Origin: an uncultured Prevotellaceae bacterium
Lineage (GTDB): Bacteria > Bacteroidota > Bacteroidia > Bacteroidales > Muribaculaceae
Reading direction: 5' to 3'
Assembly (NCBI GenBank): GCA_945921235.1
Contig: CAMEKH010000004.1
Span: 1 to 49,072, forward strand
Length of the DNA: 49,072 nt
Every line of letters starts with the position of its first letter. Position 1 is the stretch's first letter. The notes below the pieces were generated by a model. The model was not told the DNA's origin. It made no database searches and saw only the letters and a program-made list of their open reading frames with translations. This document shows, piece by piece, positions 29,465-38,712 of the stretch. Both the position numbers and the translations under genes were made by a program.

Positions 29465-29947
29465 ATGAAACATAGAGCACTCTTTATCATAGCACTTTCT
29501 TTTCTCGCTTGCTCCTCCGGCTCAGCTTGGGCGCAAAAAGGCGACAAATCTCGAATAGCACGCGAAAAATGGATAAAGGAGGTGAGAACCTACAAGCACG
29601 ATTTACTTGTGGAAGAAACCGGCATGTCGGCTTCGCAGAAAAGCGAATTTCTTCCTCTATACTCGGCTATGGAGCAGGAAATTTATCAGGTGAACTACGA
29701 TGCCCGAGCTTTGGAGAGCAAAATTTCGGCTTCTTCAGAAGATGCGTCGGAGCTGGAATATGAGAAAGCTGCCGAAGCTCTTGCCGAGGTGAAGTCTAAA
29801 GAGGCTCAAATAGAGATGGAATATTTTCACAAATTCGAAAAAATCCTTTCAAAAAAGCAGATGTTCCTGCTGAAACGCGCCGAAAATCGCTTCGCCCGGA
29901 ACATGCTGAGCCATAGCAAACGTGGACATTCTTCAAAAACAAAATAA
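29465..29947 (+). CDS. Exported helical protein, Spy/CpxP-like
   Basis: 160 residues from ATG 29465; a longer frame from 29324 overlaps the previous gene and is rejected. The signal peptide is MKHRALFIIALSFLACSSGS, then AWA; an alternative lipobox at Cys16 is weak. The mature part is charged and mostly helical, with 'LVEETGMSASQKSEFLPLYS' and 'ILSKKQMFLLKRAENRF', resembling the 'l...Q...' repeats of Spy/CpxP-type periplasmic proteins. It may sense or buffer misfolded proteins and feed back on the sigma factor (inference). Confidence 0.65.
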   Translation: MKHRALFIIALSFLACSSGSAWAQKGDKSRIAREKWIKEVRTYKHDLLVEETGMSASQKSEFLPLYSAMEQEIYQVNYDARALESKISASSEDASELEYEKAAEALAEVKSKEAQIEMEYFHKFEKILSKKQMFLLKRAENRFARNMLSHSKRGHSSKTK

Positions 29948-30036
29948 ATTCATTTAGAATTATATAATTTGCGGCTTCATTCTAAAAACTAACTGTTTTC
30001 AAGGCTATATCACTTCGTGTGGATAGCAAAAGTATC

Positions 30037-30095
30037 AAACCCGAAACTGTAAGACTTAATCCTCTGAAAAAGATTATTCTCTTGGTTTCGGGTTT
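30037..30095 (+). promoter_or_regulatory. Long hairpin between the sigma cluster and the macroglobulin gene
   Basis: AAACCCGAAAC (30037-30047) and GTTTCGGGTTT (30085-30095) form a perfect 11-bp stem around a 37-base loop, followed by TTATATT. It lies 90 bases after the exported-protein gene and 55 bases before the macroglobulin ATG. It may be a weak terminator or a leader structure controlling read-through. Confidence 0.45.
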
Positions 30096-30150
30096 TATAT
30101 TAAGCATAAACCATGCCCCGTGTCTTATTCTTTTTTTATCTTGTCGAATT

Positions 30151-33100
30151 ATGAGAAATTTTATCTATTTAGTATCCCTATTATTAATTGCCGATTTTTC
30201 CATTATGGCACATAACAAAATAACAGCTCCCGATTTCGACTACCCGACAACCGTAGCTGAAAATGCCGACTGCGAACTTACCAAAGCTCTCAAAGCCGGC
30301 AATGAACACGAAATAACTCGCTACATCGTGCAATCTTCGCTCGCTAAGAGTATGCTGACTACCGACAATACCCAGACTCTCATTGAGCGTGTCGACAGCG
30401 TGGCTGAAGTCGCCCAAAACGGCGCATATAAGGCTATATTATATCACTTCGAGGCAAAGATGCTGAGCAATTATTTCGAGCGTTACCGCTTCAAGATTTC
30501 CGAGCGTTTATCTGCTCCCGATGCCGAAAACATCGATGAATGGAGCACCGACCGTTTCCGCTCACGCATCATAGAACTTACAGAAAAATGCGTTGACGAT
30601 TATAGTGTGTCTGCCTCGATGAAATTGGAGGAATTAGGCGATTTAATCGAGAAAAACGACTATTCGCACCTGTTTTATCCCTCAGTCTACGATATGCTGG
30701 GCTGGAACAGCATCGAATTAATCGATGAATTCGCATCTTCCGATAAGCGAGCCGCCGATTTAATCGAGGAAATCAGGAAAAACTTAATGACGATTCATGC
30801 CGATGGGTCTGCTCCTTTCCTCAATGCTAAATGCTACGGCAAGAACGCTGATGAACTACTCAATATCTACCGCCGATATTTCGACAGCACGGATATGGCT
30901 TTCTTGGCTATCGATGGATTAACCCTTTTGCCCGACACGGAGCGTCACTCGGCATACTCGCAGTTTCTACTCCGTTACCCGTCGTCGATATTCGCCTACG
31001 ACGTTAAGCGACTTAAAGCCGATATGGAAACTCTCTCTGCCGAGCTAAGGCTTTCCGACCGCTTCTCATCGGCTGAACCCATAGAAATTGAATGTAATGT
31101 TGCTAATGCTACCGATTTCACCATCTACGTATTCAGTCTTCCCGATTTCGTAACCGACTTATACCGGTATCGCGGGAAATGGGAGGCTCTGCCCATACGC
31201 CGATATAAATCGGTGCACCTCGAAGGCTCGGCTCCATTCCGCGACACGGTGAAAGTCACCTTGCCGGCTCTCGGCTATGGGCGTTACTTCGTGTACTGCG
31301 ACACACAGAGCAAATCGGGTCCTACGATATACGAAAAACTGAAGAATGTGCCTCGCTACACTTTGCAAACATTCATTGTGTCCGACATTATGCTCTTCAC
31401 GGCTTCAGTCGACGATGAAACGTGCCGGGTGTTTGCCGTCGATGCTTCCTCAGGCAAGCCTCTCAGCGGCGTAACCTTGACGGTGACTGATACCGGCACG
31501 AAATTTCTCACCGACAAAACCGGCAGCGTGCTGCTTCGCAAAGCTGAATTGAAAGGGCTTCGATACAACTCTTTCGACGTGAAAGCCACCCTCGCCGAGG
31601 ATAAATTGACGAGTTTATCGGCAACTTTCAGCAAGCGTTACGACTATAGCAATAATTTTGCCGAAATTTTCCTCGACCTCCCGGTGTATCACCCGGGCGA
31701 CACGGTGAACTTTGCCGCCGTGTATTATGCTACTGATAAATCATCGAATAATTCTGTGATTCCGGGCAAGGAATTGAGCGTTATGTTCTCCGACAGCAAC
31801 TATGAGCACATCGATTCACTGACGGTTACAACCGATGAAATGGGACGAATAGAAGGCTCTTTCATCGTACCCCGCGACCGCATGAACGGCACTTTCCACC
31901 TCGAGGTGAGCTGTGAAGACGATGAACTTACCGACATCGATGTGGAAGTAAGCGATTACAAGGCTCCTACTTTCTATGTGGAAATTGACTCTCGCGATTT
32001 CTATAATAAGGGAAAAGATGTCACTCTCACGGGTAAAGCATTGACCTACACAGGTATGCCTGTGGCTGATGCGCGCATTGAGGCTGAAGTGTCGCGCACC
32101 GAGTGGCTGTGGCGATTCTTCGGTTCATCAAACCGAGAGCACTTGTTGTCAATCATTGCCACCACTGCTGCCGACGGCTCGTTCTCGCTCACAATCCCGG
32201 CTGATTCGCTCATCGACATCAAATCGAGTTTCCGCTTCAGCCAATTTGTTGCCGACGTAAATATTACTTCGGCTGCAGGCGAAACGCAATCGGCTTCGGC
32301 TTCATTCCGCACCGAGCAATTCTGCTCGATAAGCGTAGTCGGCAATTCCGACTTATGTTTCAATTCCGAGAAAGAAATAATACTGCCTATAATGGTGAAA
32401 AACTCCGATGAAACGGCGGTTTTTGAGTGTTCCTACACTATTTCCGACATTGAATCGGGTGCCGTGATAGCTAATGGTTCTTTTGCTCCCGAAAAGCCGC
32501 TTATTCAGGCAAATTCTTCGATGAAATCGGGAAAATACAAGTGCACGGTGAGCGGTCCGCACAATGCGCAATGCGACATAGAGATAACACTCTTCAGCCC
32601 TGCCGACAAGTTGCCCCCGGTGGAATCGCCGCTATGGATACCCGACTGCGAGAACACCGTAACCGACGACAACCGAGTGAATATTCTTCTTGGCAACACA
32701 AATGCCGAAAGCCACATCTATTGCATCGCGGCAAGCCGAAACAAGGTGATTACCGATGGCTGGCTGATTATGAAGCCGGGCATGCATCGCTTGACGTATG
32801 ACATACCGCGAGATGAGAAGGAATTTATCGATTTCACATTCATCACAGTATGCGGCGGGAAAACCTATCACAAGCATTTCCGTCATAATTCAAAATATCG
32901 CCCTTGCGACATATCGATAGTGCCTGTGGTATTCCGCAACAATCTCGTGCCGGGCACTCCCGAGCACTGGTCGTTCCGATTGCTCGATGCTTCGGGCAAT
33001 CCGGCTCAAGGTGCTATGATTTGTGAGATGATGGACAAGGCTCTCACTCAAATCCGTACCAACGAATGGAATCTCTCGGCTACCGGCTATAATTTCGATG

Positions 33101-35691
33101 TGGCCTGGTGGAACATTATCAATCCATCTCTTCGCTCCACTACTTTCACAAAACGAATATCGCTACCTATTCAGGAGTCGGTGTCGATTCTTTGCCCCAC
33201 GTTGAACACCTATAACGTGAACATTTTCTATCCCACATATTCTCCGCGTCGTTTCCGCAACAAATTACTCAATGCCAAATCAGCCGGTGATGCAGAAGTA
33301 GGAATGTCGGCGAATATGGTTGAAATGGCTGTCGGCGCTCCCCCTTTATCAATGGGCACTGCCGAGGAAGCTGATGCCAAAATGAGTGACATCATTGCTG
33401 AAGATGCAGCAGAAGCAATGCCTTCGCTCGAAAATGTCAAAGTGCGCACTGCCGTCAATCCCACTGCCCTCTGGCGTCCTACTCTCCGCACCGATAAAGA
33501 CGGATACATCTACATCGACTTCAATGCGCCCGATTTATCTACTACATGGATTATGCAAGCTGTGGCTTATTCAGCCGATATGCACACCGCACGAATAGTG
33601 AAAGAGGTGATGACAAAGCGTCCGCTGATGGTGCGTGCCAACATGCCGCGATTTGTGCGCCAGGGCGACAAGGTGCAAATTTCCTCATCGCTCACAAATG
33701 CTTCCGACAGTGCTATGCAGTGCACTGCCTTGGTGGAAATATTCTCGCTCACCGACGATTCTGTTTTTGCCTCGGAATCGCTGAATGTGACTCTTGCCGC
33801 AGGTGAAACAAAGCCGATTGAAATAGAATGGGAGGTTCCCGACGGACTTGCCTGCGTGGGCTATCGCATAAAGGCTGCTTCGGCTTCATTCGGTGATGGA
33901 GAACAGCACTCTCTCGTAATTCTGCCTTCGGTGTCGCCTGTGGTCGAAACAAAACCGTTCTTTATCGATGCTTCGACAAGCAATTTCACACTCCCGCTAC
34001 CAAAGTTCACCAAAGGTAGCCGTGTGACATTAGAATATTGCAACAACCCTGTGTGGTACTGCGTCACTGCTTTACCCTCGGTAAAAACCGACGATTGCAC
34101 CACATCAACGGCTCTTGCTCATTCACTTTATGCCCTCACAGTGGCAAGCGGAATTGCTAATTCCTCTCCCGACATTCGTGAGGCTATTGACTTATGGATG
34201 ACCGACAATGCCGACTCCACGCTCGTTTCCAACCTTGCTAAAAACGAGGATTTGAAAATTTCCACTCTGCTTGCTTCGCCGTGGATTCGCGAATCGCAAC
34301 GTCAGACGCTGAGAATGCGTTCCATAGCCGACCTTTTCGATGAAGCGAAGAACTCGGCTGAAACCGACAAGATTTTATCCAAACTCGAAGAATTGCAAAT
34401 GCCCGACGGTGGCTGGACTTGGGTGAAATACCGCAATTGCGAATCGTCGTTCTTTGCCACTCACACCGTGCTGCAACTCATTGGCGAGGTGCGTAGATTA
34501 GGCTTTCTCTCAGGCAACAATCGCATCGACAAAATGCTTGCACGAGCTATTGCCTACTACGATGCAACGCAACTTGAGCGTTTCAATCGCAGAATCAATA
34601 AAAACGACTATAGCAACCTCAGCGACTACGTCTACACCCGCTCTCTTTTCAACGATATTGCAATGAGCGCCGAGATGAGCCGCATCTACAAAAAAGCCCT
34701 CACTTCTATGCAGCACGAATGGAAAGGACAGTCGCTGCCTGTGAAGGCTTATTTTGCTATGGCTCTGCATCGTAGCGGCAACTCCGCTACAGCCAAAGAG
34801 ATTCTCAACTCATTGCGCCAATTCTCTATCACCAAGCCTAATACGGGAATGTACTGGGACAATCTGCAAATAGGTTGGGACTGCTTCTATAGCAAGACGT
34901 CGCTCACCGCTACAATTCTCTCGGCATTTGCTGAAATTGAGCCCGAGTCGACAGATATCGACTTAATTCGCAAATGGGTCCTCCTCGACAAGCAAGCCAA
35001 CGATTGGGGGAATTCGAGTATGGCAAGTGCCGCTATCAACGCACTTCTGTCGTCGGGTAGCAAGTGGCTCGGCAAGCAAGATGCGGCTCGCATTGCCATT
35101 GCCGGGCAGAATGTCGACACCGCCAATGCCGACCGTTTCATTGGCTACTTCAAGCGCGAAATTGAGGTGGGAAGCACATCTATCGCCGATTTGACCATAG
35201 AACGCAGTGCCAAGAGTCCGGCATGGGGCGCACTCTACTGCCAATATTCCGCACCCATGACCTCGGTAAAAGCCTCCAAAGTCGATGAATTATCCATTGA
35301 GAAAGAACTTTATGTGGTGAATGGCGACCGCCTTGTGAAATCAGCCGCAATGAATGTGGGCGACAAGGTTCAAGTGCGCATGATAATCAAGAACAGCCGC
35401 GATTTGCAATATGTCACCCTTCACGACGAGCGTGCCGCTTGCTGCGAGCCGGTAGAACAATTATCGGAATATCGATGGCTCGACGGAACGGGATTCTACA
35501 TGGAAATTAAGAACGATGCCACTCGCATTTTCTTCAATTATCTGCCAAAAGGCACTCACGTTATAACCTACGATGTGCACATCTCAGCTCCCGGAAAATA
35601 TAATGTGGGCGTAGCATCTGTTCAAAGTCAATATGCACCGCAAATAGCCGCACACTCGGCAGGAAGCACCATTACCGTAGATAAAAAGTGA
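30151..35691 (+). CDS. Alpha-2-macroglobulin family protein without thioester
   Basis: 1846 residues from ATG 30151; upstream in-frame codons cover the leader hairpin and are not protein-like. The signal peptide is residues 1-19. Macroglobulin-type beta-domains occupy ~350-1050 (e.g. 'VYHPGDTVNFAAVYYAT', 'MNGTFHLEVSCEDDE'). A low-complexity Ala/Met/Glu stretch at ~1062-1090 may be the bait region. The A2M core follows (LWRPTLRTDKDGYIYIDFNA, ~1105-1133), then a helical toroid domain (GGWTWVKYRNCESSFFATH) and a receptor-like C-terminal domain. The position of the thioester motif (C-x-E-Q) reads DDCTTS, with Cys1316 but no Gln, so no thioester can form, as in YfaS-type proteins. Such proteins are thought to trap proteases in the periplasm. 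No pbpC gene is adjacent. Confidence 0.88.
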   Translation: MRNFIYLVSLLLIADFSIMAHNKITAPDFDYPTTVAENADCELTKALKAGNEHEITRYIVQSSLAKSMLTTDNTQTLIERVDSVAEVAQNGAYKAILYHFEAKMLSNYFERYRFKISERLSAPDAENIDEWSTDRFRSRIIELTEKCVDDYSVSASMKLEELGDLIEKNDYSHLFYPSVYDMLGWNSIELIDEFASSDKRAADLIEEIRKNLMTIHADGSAPFLNAKCYGKNADELLNIYRRYFDSTDMAFLAIDGLTLLPDTERHSAYSQFLLRYPSSIFAYDVKRLKADMETLSAELRLSDRFSSAEPIEIECNVANATDFTIYVFSLPDFVTDLYRYRGKWEALPIRRYKSVHLEGSAPFRDTVKVTLPALGYGRYFVYCDTQSKSGPTIYEKLKNVPRYTLQTFIVSDIMLFTASVDDETCRVFAVDASSGKPLSGVTLTVTDTGTKFLTDKTGSVLLRKAELKGLRYNSFDVKATLAEDKLTSLSATFSKRYDYSNNFAEIFLDLPVYHPGDTVNFAAVYYATDKSSNNSVIPGKELSVMFSDSNYEHIDSLTVTTDEMGRIEGSFIVPRDRMNGTFHLEVSCEDDELTDIDVEVSDYKAPTFYVEIDSRDFYNKGKDVTLTGKALTYTGMPVADARIEAEVSRTEWLWRFFGSSNREHLLSIIATTAADGSFSLTIPADSLIDIKSSFRFSQFVADVNITSAAGETQSASASFRTEQFCSISVVGNSDLCFNSEKEIILPIMVKNSDETAVFECSYTISDIESGAVIANGSFAPEKPLIQANSSMKSGKYKCTVSGPHNAQCDIEITLFSPADKLPPVESPLWIPDCENTVTDDNRVNILLGNTNAESHIYCIAASRNKVITDGWLIMKPGMHRLTYDIPRDEKEFIDFTFITVCGGKTYHKHFRHNSKYRPCDISIVPVVFRNNLVPGTPEHWSFRLLDASGNPAQGAMICEMMDKALTQIRTNEWNLSATGYNFDVAWWNIINPSLRSTTFTKRISLPIQESVSILCPTLNTYNVNIFYPTYSPRRFRNKLLNAKSAGDAEVGMSANMVEMAVGAPPLSMGTAEEADAKMSDIIAEDAAEAMPSLENVKVRTAVNPTALWRPTLRTDKDGYIYIDFNAPDLSTTWIMQAVAYSADMHTARIVKEVMTKRPLMVRANMPRFVRQGDKVQISSSLTNASDSAMQCTALVEIFSLTDDSVFASESLNVTLAAGETKPIEIEWEVPDGLACVGYRIKAASASFGDGEQHSLVILPSVSPVVETKPFFIDASTSNFTLPLPKFTKGSRVTLEYCNNPVWYCVTALPSVKTDDCTTSTALAHSLYALTVASGIANSSPDIREAIDLWMTDNADSTLVSNLAKNEDLKISTLLASPWIRESQRQTLRMRSIADLFDEAKNSAETDKILSKLEELQMPDGGWTWVKYRNCESSFFATHTVLQLIGEVRRLGFLSGNNRIDKMLARAIAYYDATQLERFNRRINKNDYSNLSDYVYTRSLFNDIAMSAEMSRIYKKALTSMQHEWKGQSLPVKAYFAMALHRSGNSATAKEILNSLRQFSITKPNTGMYWDNLQIGWDCFYSKTSLTATILSAFAEIEPESTDIDLIRKWVLLDKQANDWGNSSMASAAINALLSSGSKWLGKQDAARIAIAGQNVDTANADRFIGYFKREIEVGSTSIADLTIERSAKSPAWGALYCQYSAPMTSVKASKVDELSIEKELYVVNGDRLVKSAAMNVGDKVQVRMIIKNSRDLQYVTLHDERAACCEPVEQLSEYRWLDGTGFYMEIKNDATRIFFNYLPKGTHVITYDVHISAPGKYNVGVASVQSQYAPQIAAHSAGSTITVDKK

Positions 35692-35738
35692 CTTGCTATA
35701 TATGTGCCATTCTTCTGGTGCCGGGGAATGTCATTGCC

Positions 35739-36734
35739 CTATTCACTGCACAGGCTATCCTCTGCGGCTACATATTTGCCGAGGCACTCGCGCACCGTGG
35801 CAGTGTATTCGGCACGATGGTCAAGATAGGCATCGGCATGCTTGGAGCCTTCAGCCACCCACATAGCTTTAGGTTCGGGCTTCGCATCGTAGAGCTGTTG
35901 CATCATCGAAAATGGCACATATGTATCGGCATCACCATGAATGAACAGCATAGGGCGTCGGCACTTCTTCACTTGATTCAATGGTGATGCCTCGCCGAAT
36001 GTCCAGCCATATTTGAGTTTGCACAGCGCACTGGCAGTGTAAAGTAGCGGGAACGCCGGGAGCGAGAATTGTGCACGCAGTTCGCCCGAGAACTCGTTCC
36101 ACACGCTCGTATATCCACAATCTTCCACAAAAGCAGTCACATAGTCGGGAAGAGCCTCGCCCGACACGCACATAGTGGTGGCAGCCCCCATCGACACCCC
36201 GTGAACCACCACCCTTGAAGGTGCCACCGAGTCGCGGAATAAGTGTTCTGCCACCTCAGTCCAGCGAATCACATCGAATCGGTCCTTCCACCCCATCTGT
36301 ATCTCCTCACCCTCGCTCAATCCATGAGCATGAAGGTCGGGCATAAGGATATTATATCCAAAATCACGATGATACATGCGCCCGAGATACATAAATTTCA
36401 CACAATTATCGGTATATCCATGAACAACAATGGCAGTGCGACCGTGAGCCGAGTCGTTGCGCACATAAATGGCATGATGACGCTCCCCGCCGGGCATCAC
36501 AATGAAAGTGTCGCAAATAAGACCGCGCCTCAGCAGGCTGTCGCACCACGGGCGCATATCGGGCACACGCCTGTAAAGCTCAGCATAAGCACTATCCACA
36601 TTGCCGCGCATATCTCCGGGCTTGTGTTCATAACCTAATGAATAATCAAGCATATAAAAGCTACCGCCGACTATCGCAATAAGAAAAATAGCAGTTACCA
36701 CAATAGCCGAAATCCATATTTTTTTCATAAGCAT
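35739..36734 (-). CDS. Membrane-anchored alpha/beta hydrolase
   Basis: 331 residues; ATG 36728 would give a protein two residues shorter. An N-terminal membrane anchor spans ~5-28 (IWISAIVVTAIFLIAIVGGS). The alpha/beta-hydrolase fold is shown by 'AIVVHGYTDNCVKFMYLGR', the nucleophile elbow 'VHGVSMGAATTM' (G-x-S-x-G), 'PMLFIHGDADTYVP' (Asp) and 'GSKHADAY' (catalytic His). It is close to the 'BAAT/dienelactone-like' extracytoplasmic hydrolases found in Bacteroidales. The substrate is unknown, perhaps an acyl or peptide ester. It converges with the macroglobulin gene; no clear terminator lies in the 47-base gap. Confidence 0.85.
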   Translation of the reverse strand: MLMKKIWISAIVVTAIFLIAIVGGSFYMLDYSLGYEHKPGDMRGNVDSAYAELYRRVPDMRPWCDSLLRRGLICDTFIVMPGGERHHAIYVRNDSAHGRTAIVVHGYTDNCVKFMYLGRMYHRDFGYNILMPDLHAHGLSEGEEIQMGWKDRFDVIRWTEVAEHLFRDSVAPSRVVVHGVSMGAATTMCVSGEALPDYVTAFVEDCGYTSVWNEFSGELRAQFSLPAFPLLYTASALCKLKYGWTFGEASPLNQVKKCRRPMLFIHGDADTYVPFSMMQQLYDAKPEPKAMWVAEGSKHADAYLDHRAEYTATVRECLGKYVAAEDSLCSE

Positions 36735-36768
36735 AACTATGTTTTATCATCAATTGATATTGAAAATA

Positions 36769-36776
36769 CAAATGTA
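36769..36776 (-). promoter_or_regulatory. -7 box for the hydrolase gene
   Basis: On the - strand this reads TACATTTG, an exact TAnnTTTG match, 34 bases before the hydrolase start. No good -33 element is seen. It lies back to back with the -7 box of the glycan operon. Confidence 0.45.
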
Positions 36777-36799
36777 CTTAAAATCTCGCAGATTTTGTG

Positions 36800-36807
36800 T
36801 ATCTTTG
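36800..36807 (+). promoter_or_regulatory. -7 box for the glycan-precursor operon
   Basis: TATCTTTG is an exact TAnnTTTG match, 22 bases before the aminotransferase ATG. The -33 region is poor (CTTA), so expression may need an activator. Confidence 0.5.
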
Positions 36808-36829
36808 TAGGGTGATAATGATTTGAAAA

Positions 36830-37969
36830 ATGAAAGATAGAATTTTCTTATCGTTTCCGCACCTTGGCGGACATGAAATGCAATATATCAACGAGGCATT
36901 CAGTGGCAGTTGGGTTGTCCCGCTCGGTCCTCACGTAGATAAATTTGAGCAACGACTTGAGGAATACACAGGTGCCTCCCATGTAGTTGCTCTCAGCGCA
37001 GGTACTGCCGCACTGCACCTTGCCCTCGTTATGCTCGGAGTGACAGCCGGCGATGAAGTGCTGTGCCAATCATTCACATTCTCGGCGAGTGCCAATCCGG
37101 TGAAATATCAAGGAGCCAACCCGGTGTTCGTCGACAGCGAGCCTACCACATGGAACATGAGTCCCGAATCACTCGAAGAAGCTATCAACGACCGCAAAAA
37201 AGTCACCGGACGCTACCCGAAAGCCATAGTTGTAGTACACCTCTATGGAATGCCGGCGAAAATGGACGAGATTCTTGAAATAGCCCGCCGCTACGCTATT
37301 CCGGTGCTCGAAGATGCAGCCGAAGCTCTCGGCTCGGAATATCATGGCAAGAAGTGCGGCACTCTCGGCAATTATGGTGCCTTGAGTTTCAATGGCAACA
37401 AGATTATCACCACTTCGGGTGGCGGAGCATTGATTTGCCCCGACGCTGAGGCTGCACGCCATGTGAAATTTCTCGCCACACAAGCTCGCGAACCAATGCC
37501 CTATTATTTCCACAAGGAACTTGGCTACAACTATCGATTGAGCAATATAAGCGCAGGCATCGGTTGCGGACAAATGGAGTTTATCACCGACCGCGTGGCA
37601 CGACGCCGTGCCATTCACAACCTCTACACCGAGGGGTTCAAGAATGTGGAAGGAATAACAGTGCATCAAAATCCCTCTGCCGATGTGAAATCAAACTTCT
37701 GGCTGACGACAATCCTCTTCGATGAGAATCTGCACATTTCGCCTGAAGACGTGCGCCAAGCTCTCGAAGCCGAAAATATCGAGTCGAGATGGCTGTGGCG
37801 ACCTATGAATATGCAACCCATCTATGCCGACGCTCCTTTCTATGGTAGCGACTGCGCCGAGCGGATTTTCAATAGCGGACTATGCTTGCCAAGCGGAAGC
37901 ATACTCACCGACGATGAAATTCACCGCGTAATAGATTGTGTAACACAATATATTTCAAAACGTCAATGA
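36830..37969 (+). CDS. DegT/DnrJ/EryC1/StrS family sugar aminotransferase
   Basis: 379 residues, PLP-dependent. Lys191 in 'GALSFNGNKIITTSGGGA' is the Schiff-base lysine, Asp162 in 'LEDAAEALGSEY' contacts the pyridine nitrogen, and 'LSAGTAALHLAL' binds the phosphate. The family transfers amino groups to keto-sugars linked to UDP or dTDP for surface glycans. It is the first gene of a five-gene operon, and its stop overlaps the next start (ATGA). The exact sugar cannot be told from the sequence; PglE/LegC-like enzymes are the nearest in pattern. Confidence 0.88.
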   Translation: MKDRIFLSFPHLGGHEMQYINEAFSGSWVVPLGPHVDKFEQRLEEYTGASHVVALSAGTAALHLALVMLGVTAGDEVLCQSFTFSASANPVKYQGANPVFVDSEPTTWNMSPESLEEAINDRKKVTGRYPKAIVVVHLYGMPAKMDEILEIARRYAIPVLEDAAEALGSEYHGKKCGTLGNYGALSFNGNKIITTSGGGALICPDAEAARHVKFLATQAREPMPYYFHKELGYNYRLSNISAGIGCGQMEFITDRVARRRAIHNLYTEGFKNVEGITVHQNPSADVKSNFWLTTILFDENLHISPEDVRQALEAENIESRWLWRPMNMQPIYADAPFYGSDCAERIFNSGLCLPSGSILTDDEIHRVIDCVTQYISKRQ

Positions 37970-38685
37970 AGGATAGAACACCTGAATCGCAAGTCATTAT
38001 TTTCGACCTCGATGACACGTTATATAAAGAGGTCGACTTTGTAATGTCGGCTTATCACCACATTGATAGGCTACTTGTGGCTGAGCACGACACAAAGCCG
38101 GGCAAAGCTTTCCGTATTTTGCGCGACAGCTTCAAGGCGGGCGTGAACCCTTTCGATACGCTTTCGGCTTGGCTCGACAAGGAGGGCATTTCCATTCCTG
38201 ATGCCGTGCAATGGATGGTCGACGAATACCGCAACCACCGCCCTATTCTAAAGCTCGACGACAACACCACTAATGCTCTTATGTTTCTCGCCGAGATGAA
38301 TGTGCCCATGTTCATTATCACCGACGGGCGTTCTTTCACTCAGCGCAACAAAATCAGAGCATTAGGCATCGATGAGTTTATCCCTTGGAACAACGTGTTC
38401 ATCAGCGAGGAAATAGGATTCGACAAGACCAACCCCTACGCTTTCAATGAAATCAAAAAACGGTTTGCCGATAATGCAGCTATTGAATATATGTTTGTGG
38501 GAGATAATCCGGCTAAGGATTTTCTCGTTGCAAACACTAATGGCGCACTTTCGGTGTTGCTGCTCGACAACGGCAAGAACATTCACCCACAGGATATCAA
38601 AGTCGACCAAAAGCACAAAGCCAAATTCTACATTAAGCAATTACAAGAGCTCAACGACTACGTTGCCGATGCGCTCTACTTTTAA
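37966..38685 (+). CDS. HAD superfamily phosphatase
   Basis: 239 residues from ATG 37966, which overlaps the preceding stop. Motif I is FDLDDTLYK (nucleophile Asp14, acid/base Asp16), motif II Thr121 in 'FIITDGRS', the motif III lysine is Lys156 in 'GFDKTNPYAF', and the final acidic pair lies in 'FVGDNPAKDF' (Asp182, Asp187). A helical cap lies between ~20 and 90. Because it is coupled to a sugar aminotransferase and nucleotide-sugar genes, it probably dephosphorylates a sugar phosphate, but HAD substrates cannot be read from sequence. Confidence 0.85.
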   Translation: MKDRTPESQVIIFDLDDTLYKEVDFVMSAYHHIDRLLVAEHDTKPGKAFRILRDSFKAGVNPFDTLSAWLDKEGISIPDAVQWMVDEYRNHRPILKLDDNTTNALMFLAEMNVPMFIITDGRSFTQRNKIRALGIDEFIPWNNVFISEEIGFDKTNPYAFNEIKKRFADNAAIEYMFVGDNPAKDFLVANTNGALSVLLLDNGKNIHPQDIKVDQKHKAKFYIKQLQELNDYVADALYF

Positions 38686-38712
38686 TCACATTTCATTCTC
38701 CACATTATATTT

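Noticed and set aside
30019-30150. GTG-initiated extension of the macroglobulin gene
   Set aside because: It spans the leader hairpin, and the signal peptide begins at ATG 30151.
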